Part shown: positions 25,501 through 27,080 of the stretch, piece by piece | Layout of the letters: the number at the start of each line of letters is the position of its first letter | Numbering within the stretch: position 1 is the stretch's first letter | IMG/VR virus record: IMGVR_UViG_3300020411_002012 | Coordinates: 1-27,080 of that record | Reading direction: 5' to 3' (one strand) | Source of the DNA: a virus | DNA length: 27,080 nt | The notes under the pieces: generated by a model | The model's input: only the letters and a program-made list of their open reading frames with translations | Database searches by the model: none | Told to the model about the DNA's origin: nothing | Program-made: the position numbers and the translations under genes

Positions 25501-27080
25501 ACACATGGGTTGACTCAAACTACTGATGCATCTCTAACAAATTCATTATCTACAACATTACATACACCAACTGGTGCTGCATATGATCCATCAACAGGTA
25601 TTGTAACTCTTACACTTAATAATCATGGATTTACTGCTGGCACTAAAGTCATGATGCATGATAATGCATTGAAGATGAGTTGTGGATTTAATGGTGCTAC
25701 AGGCCCTGATGCTGAGAAGACATATCCTAGATCAACTGATCCTATTAGTGGTAAGTTTATAGAAATTTCTAATATCCAAACCAATACGTTTGATATTCAA
25801 GTATTAGATACTCTTAATGGTAGCGTTCCTTCAACTAACACTGATGCTCATACATTTGTTTCTTTTGAGCCTCGTGGATTAGAAAGACAATTATCTACAT
25901 ATACCACACTTAGCAAGATTACACCTAAGGCTGCTGCTTATGATGCTACTACTGGTAATTTAATAATCAATATTGGCACTCATACATTAACTACTTCTGA
26001 TACAGTTTCACTTAAAGCAGAATCATTTGTATTCACATGTAATAAGGATGACAATACATTAGAAACTGCTTATCCTCGTGCTACAGATCCTGCAGCAAAT
26101 GCAGTACTTGCTGTTACAGCAGTAGGAACAAAAACAATTACAGTTAATGTTGGACAATCACCTGTTGATGAAAGATATGCACATACGTTTGTATCTGCTG
26201 CTAAGAATGCTGTAACAGTATTAAATTATACTACTGCAGATTGTCTTGATGTTAAATCAACAATTGAAAGTTTAGTATCAATTGCAGAAGACACACTTTC
26301 TGAAGGTATTAGTGCCACACAAATTGCAAATGGAGATTGGTTGGCATATGTTAGTAAGATAACTCCAGCATATGAATATCTTGGTGCTACTGTTGATGCT
26401 TTCATTGAAGTTCCAATAGACCTCTCTTTACATGTTGGAGATACTGACACAATTTACACAAATAGAATTGACCTTAAGACTAAGGATAGATTTAAGGATG
26501 CTGCAAATCTAATTCGTCTTAATAGAGGTGCAATTATTGATAAAGCATCGTTTGATTTGTTAGATCGTTATCCAGATTTGGCAGTCGATATGCCTCGTAA
26601 TGATGGTGGTGCTGGAGAAGGTACCTTAAGATGTAAGACTGATTTGGGTCAAATATTAGATGGAATTGCCGAAGACCTTGAAGATGGTGGAAATAGAAAT
26701 ACCATAAGAGGTGGTAGATTCTATCTTGGTAATAATGATGTATTATTACATATTAGATTGCAAGTATGGCAGTCTGCATATGCTCATGAGCGTTTGGCAT
26801 ATTATACAAAACAAGCAGTTACAGGTGATTTAGACGATACAAATACAGATTCTGTAATTATTAGTGATTGGAATATTACTAATGACACTCCAGGAGCACA
26901 GTTTAGTGTTTCTGCTGCAACTTACGATGTTGCATCTGGTGATTTGACCATGAATATTGGAGCACATCAACTTCCTGCTGGAAGAATGATCCAATTAGCA
27001 ACTAATTCATTATCATTCAGTTGCACATACGGTAGTGGAAATCATACTTATGTTGGTGGAATAGTTAAGTATGCTAATAC
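10216..27080 (+). CDS. Giant modular tail/baseplate protein, 3' truncated (at least 5,621 codons)
   Basis: ATG 10216 lies 7 nt after the gp6 stop, and the frame stays open to the last base, so the product exceeds 5,621 aa (roughly 0.6 MDa). The N-terminus (QLPQFVEDNHPLLNKLLEYY) and the helical KGTSFSVAYLFKLLYGEDVS block near residues 690-720 resemble the start of large tail proteins in marine T4-type phages. Its position matches T4 gene 7 (1,032 aa); cyanophage annotations place a large VrlC-named structural protein near here. In order: GxGY repeats, YHYH-like domain, propeller-like region, LamG, more GxGY repeats, six FTC/YPR modules, an interrupted LamG and an FG-GAP-like propeller. The likely role is a baseplate-anchored host-binding or tail-fibre-like protein. 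Identity as gp7 is inferred from synteny only. Confidence 0.93.
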   Translation, partial: MTTTNKVSQVVSKQLPQFVEDNHPLLNKLLEYYYKSQEKTGYGQNILNDFLQYLNIDKLNIDILDGSTKLVQDAAADATTITVENVDSFLDKNGSILINDEVIFYEKAVPSPSVALSPGISYDQVKIKWIGLSNPINDFDGVKNSFPLLSQNSPVSPPSPQHLIVKLYNKVLIGGVDYTIDNNNINFTTPPRAKTVSDGFESTNITYLKGFSEDSILALDDISNNFGDNRTSFDVTRNSIPYRAVVDEYIIAIYDGNLLTPKTDFTFDETTISFNFIPLVGRKLALFSIEAPIPSFGSGAVGFSRVNEAGAVTGIEISKTGSDYRFEYAPKVSIKSKEGSNAAVRSLINGIKNTQLLGGGKGYSESNPPTVNIQSPTKEGGTPAKLSAKVVDGAVSEIVVEDSGSGYTFIPRVTFAQPGGATLGNPTIVGGSFSGSIPVTNGGSGYTTAPIVYVDEPTGEDPIIATFKAVLNDRGEVESITTLNPGQGYTSTPRIAIVDPVGAQILETKVDSDGRLVDIEILSGGSGYDDVPSVYIVDDRLNDVGASIGGSGATAVAAIFNGQITDINITEFGSGYSQSDPPKIIIQSPPSATASVEIGTGEVTGFEIINGGSGYEKCRFEGCARAASGITSYTNSGDVVFSGETVAASHSTNDAVTCLDAVFVKRLLDKYTEQYLPDVPKLDYASIDVRNAIKNIKTFYSTKGTSFSVAYLFKLLYGEDVSISYPKDQIIKPSSATWSINTILRATLESGDPVNIKDALVQQFEDIADENVKDASALVENYIAIKTSDLEIYELVLSEETIDGTFIVPYKTKLGEGLTETTDVITVDSTIGWPERNGEIVIANDEIIRYKEKSLNQFIECTRASSGTIAKPWDAASEVKSNFKIYLNKDTPEEVVMNIVGIVDAQQTTLSDTGSYYLPGDKLTVSKLGGTTEAPQLTGWLYNVKKLIEVTGITYGGVNNQSATVTCSNDHGLLVGDQVTIYGANPTIYNGTFLVSSRDSANVFQYVLPNSAVVEPQGNILISVDLNKGKSTDAAIESIISLYTTNVQNTFFNNEYVYVASTGIPNYNIGPFVGSALLPGNQRKLNRFPLTTQTISTKTLTETGSIGTWINGVSVWSYKSTTKKTFGAVTSIDITDPGSNYDAERPPTITIAGGGGSDASAAVVVDGSLTEIEVLTGGSGYTTSPLVSIVGGGGSGASATAIVTRGSVSRILVNNGGTGYTSKPSITIVGGEGTGATGNASVRGPVKSINITNGGSSYTSAPTVTLSSGEGAVAQPIVSNGRIISIAIISGGVGYTTAPEVTILGDGFGAVAKATIDLDGENVGKVTSIEILNRGIGYTQGLTTIVLDSVGSGGKFSPNVFQWVYNLQATTNTDSAKGAIFEGLNTQYGGEYAHISNPQRLRYILGDNLISNTDGSITEKESQLEHSPVIGWAYDGNPIYGPYSYEDPTDLGSNIVRMRSSYALKTNLVFDTISNPNPVRIDGPLLTSEIAGNFVEDYEYNFGSGDLDQYNGRFCKTPDFPDGRYCYFVTIDATAAGNPIFPYVIGDRYNSLVDGWNLSTDAIQQNIPSGVIRYRDPYENVDIDVERTPNETSNAITTEDGFILLFDPEDEDRSGVIEQAEIDDPEQMYEESPLQLYDYFPKVRFDSKVDIEVETIEKFEDASVSGFIIENPGKNYQVNDILVFDNTDTDGSGISARISKITGEQVQQYTFESVEGISYGILTTTVPHNIVTGDEIFVDYTPIMDNTNKTYKARQYKGIEEVTVTQTGSGYNVDIPPEIVIDGDGEDAEIQAVLTSVGSIDTFNIINSGSGYVNNPRIISSHPQVFKKADYYATLISNNDYVKINDIHVSDNKETFLCGSTLDAQGDTVGFIAKISALGVKEWERTLESSLPAAGTTNLEFERLLVDGLNVWVVGHNRPNGSLLESYNPDVVLVKYTQAEDGLSATLTWQKAYSGISGSTRADHVTSIVKLSDSRFVLGGFTNTNSSNPYDAFIAVVDTAGTFVNKRKLSSADKSEKIIDMIVNGDNLYYIMELADTAAENDITLGLGKASVSTTLITVDWVKEIEQSVYSFLNASLVVDEYNELYITSTLRLKSDDITRDSLWVGKFAIDSDLIWSYRYLMPSREVSVVNRSAIDIFGNLNIAYTEENITSGENKIGTIKINYKGEIVNHTQNTFDITNTTDNNIEGLVAGALEVDNSGDVYVFGQTRWNRNECVFDFAASETVDLCGRYTLNTVGLTSSVTYEDNVAKIYGYNPSGLNSSWVNSAIRIDASDLGDVLADNWTLDFMIYKDATASQTLSQADQTICGIGGAKDATGGMWLGYNIASGELQLVSANNATQLQNGSGVSSSQTNMYADNSWQHIAVSKEGNSVKVYVNTVLVINATITNTAWGNKNLYFGNQEGFGATATDYNSAFQGQFFIDNIRIRNRPLVPTAPSDFASLPPATILAFAHTWVDTAWFTNNITKYDYIDYKGFGLKVDKNADAARLGDKGIQTNSQIKFTRTAIVPVLGTTATVSNITYALGDSGLQNLDYNEADSNHTDALGTNTYSTDVWSSRNATIPAPGSQKVQVTAAVRNRYYFKSVETIKIDNIQKLTINQEFQVTVGAKLNLNNGASFVNSGYITGVDNANKHIYVAVNNNDWANDLNIGELTTTRFDEQDTYGVIGPNVDDTNEIKQYQFLAVTDTTPGTFDIDLANYNAPTEIGGTNNLDEFGKFKPWGTEVYKARILETSGTSPYIPGSVIEVPSSSLSWNAAYSTVQITGLTAVVKIDLITDLTKILQVTAVSNSDEVYVITNNSHYLSNGDVIYVDGNPTTQVGPTVYDEYNGSFTVNSVIGIKEFTYKLGAIAVAGPATIPGNVEIFAKSPILKQYYGHQYIFDVSHSTMLGGNLSFSKDSLNKLEYSFNSIERIGTPGVTGQGLPTPSVKLKVDEGIVTNISYYFDPSRTGDESPVDPNSFLDIVPSPYIGTFVLTSTSGGTITTGDNTCRFRLGSEPEGPAETVNTSYQTSSIKAVGSIGDVRIVNPGGFYTKLPAVTSIISSRKIERVQINEPGTEYSPGEYLSVPIGGDGEGGYVSIKVENTTDDEGDVTPGQIVEVTVTSPGKGYTTAEIDIQSIPGILGPGLSGSGADLEVVIPPYGTGASIFTKGTNVGKIKKLNNNNFGYDYTHDYTLRPEITFPLNAQLINTSILESITITNPGSGYTQAPVVSITGGGGSGAIAESTVKNGRLDSIIVKDPGAGYSTEPVISLKSSFNYVVNLDLALLQFAYPHGITNGAEVTLNVIDTGDGADFPVAAGAIGTLNGATTYYAITGAANSLDNDQMKLALTPANAELGDAMSFINAGVGRQQVLTSSFGGAAEANVITSTFLEGELLYQGDTLENATATGYVSTNSGWQIGSRIVKIVDYDGLFNTGQKITGTISKSSGVISDIKIAKGVLEIGPITKTTGQFVDDVGKPSEIIQKIQDSYYYQDFSYAVNSSVSIEEWKNTVIKNVHPASFKVFGQLEIQDKAEITNKETDFELTKSVELARDAVVPNIQSFALGEPIYQEFNNTEVLFRQKRLTSSENILTSVVQRVDNISGLFDGQRTQFPLTIEGENVIANSNQLMIILNGVVQTPEESFRILNDSIVFTEPPNSVASVKYVDVTVQQIPTKLFTVTNASGIFPNVGDTLKGVISGAEAKAVGTAGDTITIFVESGTFQLNEIIEGSATGFSALLLNSVDEVNTGLFRFGENVRNFDGDTAKVERINLATGQETPIADVRFSIGISTVQFDVIQIRTDGVEAALPEGTFEVGSQYQIASEIMTIQSVTNGAQSTTIEVLRGQSGTTATAHLAGTPIYGTEVEVTNSLLLSKTVGTYQSTPGLFDIQLNDIVIAAGSGVVARITSTTPYQDPVTNEFVDTVTISEGSTFFGLLFNRITSQTYPNVILDNLSQSQVNIVEYDNFEAANPFNDKFPANEIINNYIIKYISPSGAAGAHTYVGGTSTAALTFNDDSTKNVTDATYNGTTGELELTIGNHSYTTSNTVKIGEGKLSFTCDLDGNATTHAYPRTTDPCYNTLIAIGSVTATTITVNVGIAGGFSEGETIRNYKLDYSNNDGEFLNNDTAYVRKLSLRNEQGDGFFSKGQIIRSENSKAEVLGFNRARSTVYLGKMGRSKPSGEDFHRVVFHDDAQLDTSQKKYGDSSLLLGKAFTTHIFVSGVTDAITANAGGPFTAASGTTYNPVTGDLVLEIGTHSLTTSNTIQIATGGLSFTCDGDNHTSTKTYPRATDPVAGQTLAITAVSATTITVDVGVASTDLDYVNIDSSTEFGFGTGDFTIDGWFRPDNLTGAKAIIDFRTTGTEISPYLYLDGGNVKYFVNGSVVITGTASIASDTWYHFAISRSGGVTKMFINGSQDGSDYADTNNYGSTKPIRIGATIVPGDGFIGSIDEVRISSVARYTTNFTAPLGFHQGDLDTKLLLHFDGTDGEKWTDDWSGEQDWTNGHDFNNDAILATSRKISEHIYVGGTATNAVLINQGNVLKNVTDAWYNSRTGDLELEIGSHSYTTSNTLQIAAISLTFTCEQDDHATEHSYPRPSDPVFNKKIAITSVTSTTVTVNVGVALPKGFVGNTHRYLDAADLLLANKEFLAEEIEAIVQPSLPVSLDNSQNTLINAPDYTTNDNFSWGIGVGNGKIVIGSRGDDSNTALDIGAIYIHDLDGNFESKVTASDAQQYDKFGDSVAVGSNKIVVGAPQSDPNGLSSGSVYVYDLDGTNEVKITPTGGAAGRLFGNAIAVGDSKIIVGAYGNVTGDEAGAVFVYNLDGTGEVKIEPSDGVANDRFGWSVAIDTVNDKIIVGSPDSDPQASSSGSVYIYNYDGSGETKITPGDGQENDYFGWSVAVGDNNVIYIGAPGDDDRGFSAGAMYVYTIAGVGVSKLIPSSVGSYDYYGSRVAGYGTKVFVSAYGADDNAPQGGVIYMFNQDATGPIEKLYDTTTNTNSNLGSTALVAAEGRVVASSRDQVGSALYAGRAYLWSYASVAGDNAYDTEVSNCIDALVGDLRNGSNNHMWDFAAANVDRSGPPTTQDPVTTTRFTGEESYLLSTYGHVSRLAQEIVTNRLIPVTGTHGLTQTTDASLTNSLSTTLHTPTGAAYDPSTGIVTLTLNNHGFTAGTKVMMHDNALKMSCGFNGATGPDAEKTYPRSTDPISGKFIEISNIQTNTFDIQVLDTLNGSVPSTNTDAHTFVSFEPRGLERQLSTYTTLSKITPKAAAYDATTGNLIINIGTHTLTTSDTVSLKAESFVFTCNKDDNTLETAYPRATDPAANAVLAVTAVGTKTITVNVGQSPVDERYAHTFVSAAKNAVTVLNYTTADCLDVKSTIESLVSIAEDTLSEGISATQIANGDWLAYVSKITPAYEYLGATVDAFIEVPIDLSLHVGDTDTIYTNRIDLKTKDRFKDAANLIRLNRGAIIDKASFDLLDRYPDLAVDMPRNDGGAGEGTLRCKTDLGQILDGIAEDLEDGGNRNTIRGGRFYLGNNDVLLHIRLQVWQSAYAHERLAYYTKQAVTGDLDDTNTDSVIISDWNITNDTPGAQFSVSAATYDVASGDLTMNIGAHQLPAGRMIQLATNSLSFSCTYGSGNHTYVGGIVKYAN
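11140..12090 (+). repeat. GxGY beta repeats, group 1 (residues about 309-625)
   Basis: Eight units of roughly 30-45 residues each carry a Gly-x-Gly-Tyr-type turn (GSDY, GKGY, GSGY, GSGY, GQGY, GSGY, GSGY, GSGY) followed by P.v.I-type strands, e.g. IVVEDSGSGYTFIPRVTFA. The pattern suggests an elongated beta-solenoid or a string of small beta hairpins. The repeats are at protein level; the DNA has diverged. Confidence 0.8.
12220..12590 (+). other. Conserved-looking helical domain (residues about 669-792)
   Basis: This block interrupts the beta repeats and reads YLPDVPKLDYASIDVRNAIK, then FYSTKGTSFSVAYLFKLLYG and EDVSISYPKDQI, followed by an acidic helix-rich segment. I recall closely similar FY.SKGTE.S..FLFR.LFGE blocks in giant tail proteins of other marine phages. 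It is probably a core structural element rather than a ligand-binding module. Confidence 0.5.
13580..14280 (+). repeat. GxGY beta repeats, group 2 (residues about 1122-1355)
   Basis: Six regular units of about 34-40 residues follow the pattern hxxIxITxGGSGYTSxP, then VTIxGGGGSGAxAxAxV.xG (GSNY, GSGY, GTGY, GSSY, GVGY, GIGY). This is the most regular repeat array in the window and resembles a beta-helix shaft. Confidence 0.85.
14380..14850 (+). other. YHYH-like domain (residues about 1389-1545)
   Basis: GWAYDGNPIYGP at residues 1431-1442 matches the core of the YHYH domain (G-hydrophobic-A-x-D-G-x-P-I-Y-G-P). It is followed by YSYEDP, an aromatic/acidic stretch (EDYEYNFGSGDLDQYNGRFC) and YCYFVTIDATAAGNPIFPYV. 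YHYH domains occur in many bacterial secreted proteins and in large phage tail proteins; their ligand is not established. The name-giving YHYH string itself is not seen here. Confidence 0.65.
15180..15690 (+). repeat. GxGY beta repeats, short group (residues about 1655-1825)
   Basis: Three units are visible: ENPGKNYQVNDILVFDN, VTVTQTGSGYNVDIPPEIVI and FNIINSGSGYVNNPRIISS. They link the YHYH-like domain to the propeller-like region. Confidence 0.65.
15700..16860 (+). other. Beta-propeller-like region (residues about 1829-2215)
   Basis: About six or seven blade-like repeats follow the logic strand-turn-'GGFT' strand-'FIAVVD..G' strand: e.g. KETFLCGSTLDAQGD with GFIAKISALGVKEWER, SRFVLGGFTNTNSSNPYDAF with IAVVDTAGTFVNKRKL, and GDVYVFGQTRWN. 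The style resembles bacterial propellers with SBBP or delta-60 type repeats. The number of blades is uncertain by eye. Confidence 0.5.
16890..17520 (+). other. LamG / concanavalin-like domain 1 (residues about 2226-2435)
   Basis: The sequence shows the LamG-type jelly-roll pattern: DNWTLDFMIYKDA, then MWLGYNIASGELQLVS, DNSWQHIAVSKEGNSVKVYV, and FFIDNIRIRNRPLVP near the end. The W.H.A..r.g..v.vYvNg block is the strongest part. Such folds usually bind glycans or other surface polymers. Confidence 0.75.
19260..19980 (+). repeat. GxGY beta repeats, group 3 (residues about 3016-3256)
   Basis: Five units occur: GGFYTKLP, GTEYSPGEY, GKGYTTAEIDI, ITITNPGSGYTQAPVVSITG with GGGSGAIAESTV, and DPGAGYSTEPVISL. 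The fourth is nearly the group 2 consensus, so the same repeat type recurs about 5.5 kb downstream. Confidence 0.75.
22702..23640 (+). other. LamG-like domain 2, interrupted by an FTC/YPR module (residues about 4163-4475)
   Basis: The LamG start (FHDDAQLDTSQKKYGDSSLL, ending at KA, 22773) and the LamG body (DLDYVNIDSSTEFGFGTGDF onward from 23089, with DTWYHFAISRSGGVTKMFIN and IDEVRISSVARYTTNFTAP) are separated by 315 nt holding H-I-F-V-S-G and one whole FTC/YPR module. Removing the 315 nt restores a normal LamG order in frame. Confidence 0.65.
24181..25240 (+). other. Seven-repeat FG-GAP-like beta-propeller (residues about 4656-5009)
   Basis: Seven units carry the FG..VAVG..KIVVGAP logic: FSWGIGVGNGKIVIGSRGDD, FGDSVAVGSNKIVVGAPQSD, FGNAIAVGDSKIIVGAYG, FGWSVAIDTVNDKIIVGSP, FGWSVAVGDNNVIYIGAPGD, YGSRVAGYGTKVFVSAYGAD and LGSTALVAAEGRVVASSRDQ. 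Most are followed by (G/S)A/SVYVY(D/N)LDG-like strands. Seven units fit a closed propeller of the integrin-alpha type, and D.N/D-rich turns suggest metal sites. Confidence 0.8.
26430..26820 (+). other. Helical DAANL domain between FTC/YPR modules (residues about 5406-5535)
   Basis: The segment reads FKDAANLIRLNRGAIIDKAS, LLDRYPDLAVDMP, then CKTDLGQILDGIAEDLEDGG with NRNTIRGGRFYLGN. A related start (YLDAADLLLANKEFLAEEIE) is at about 24034-24100 and a related end (NCIDALVGDLRNGSNNHMWD) at about 25279-25338, so two versions of this helical domain may be present, the first interrupted by the FG-GAP region. Confidence 0.45.

Larger units (their letters stand above)
22198..27080 (+). repeat. Six copies of an FTC...YPR..DP protein module
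   Basis: Copies lie at about 22198-22434, 22858-23085, 23761-24000, 25573-25815, 25933-26160 and 26920 to the window end (incomplete). The shared pattern is (A)-x-Y-(N/D)-x-x-(T/S)-G-(D/E)-L-x-L-x-I-G-x-H-(S), then TTSNT, then (S/T)FTC or MSC, then YPR-x-(T/S)-DP, then IAITSVTxTTITVNVG. H-(T/I)-(Y/F)-V motifs flank the copies. Copies 1 and 3 also share the DNA string AAAGAATGTAACTGATGC (22191-22208; 23760-23777). No function is known to me; the setting suggests ligand binding or shaft building. Confidence 0.82.

Noticed and set aside
10216-27080. Antisense and +2 frames of 61-83 aa inside the giant gene (e.g. 11973-12224 -, 22889-23074 +)
   Set aside because: They lie wholly inside a continuous 5,621-codon frame and reflect its biased repeat composition.

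Overview
The window looks like part of the genome of a T4-type myovirus, most probably a cyanophage of marine Synechococcus or Prochlorococcus. The evidence is (i) an adjacent pair of clear T4 baseplate-wedge genes, gp25 (7741-8160) and gp6 (8160-10208), preceded by a PAAR-type spike-tip protein; (ii) an AT-rich, densely packed, single-strand gene layout with ATGA, TAATG and TAATCATG junctions; (iii) octamers matching the T4-type late promoter core (NATAAATA) ahead of the structural genes; and (iv) repeated stem-loop/promoter cassettes between small genes, as described for T4-type phages. All supported genes are on the + strand. No tRNA, rRNA, CRISPR array or integrase was seen. Assignment to a cyanophage rests on remembered family features; no database was searched.

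Region 1 (1-3.9 kb) is a nursery of small genes: about 15 proteins of 28-128 aa, mostly without recognisable function. The first three boundaries are marked by near-copies of one cassette (8-bp C/G-rich stem with a 4-nt loop, T run, then an AT-rich -10-like motif). Further in, genes are packed with overlapping or 2-nt-spaced starts and some have strong Shine-Dalgarno sequences. Two full sigma70-type promoters with 17-nt spacers lie at 3072-3100 and 3513-3541. The second drives a gene-free stretch that can fold into several hairpins.

Region 2 (3.9-7.7 kb) starts at a late-promoter-like octamer (3909-3916). It holds an AbrB-like small protein, a coiled-coil protein, an 861-aa probable virion protein with Cys clusters and GxGY repeats, a 167-aa PAAR-type protein and a 48-aa basic protein. 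A UUCG-loop terminator (7668-7691) ends the block.

Region 3 (7.7 kb to the end) starts at a second late-promoter-like octamer (7704-7711) and reads gp25, gp6, then one enormous gene from 10216 that is still open at the last base: at least 5,621 codons. Its N-terminus and position (directly after gp6, where T4 has gp7) suggest a baseplate or tail structural protein. Most of its length is a mosaic of adhesion-type modules: four groups of GxGY beta repeats, a YHYH-like domain, a propeller-like region, two LamG-like domains (one interrupted by another module), a seven-repeat FG-GAP-like propeller and six copies of an FTC...YPR..DP module. The simplest reading is a baseplate-anchored multi-domain host-recognition protein, assembled with gp25, gp6 and the PAAR-tipped spike.
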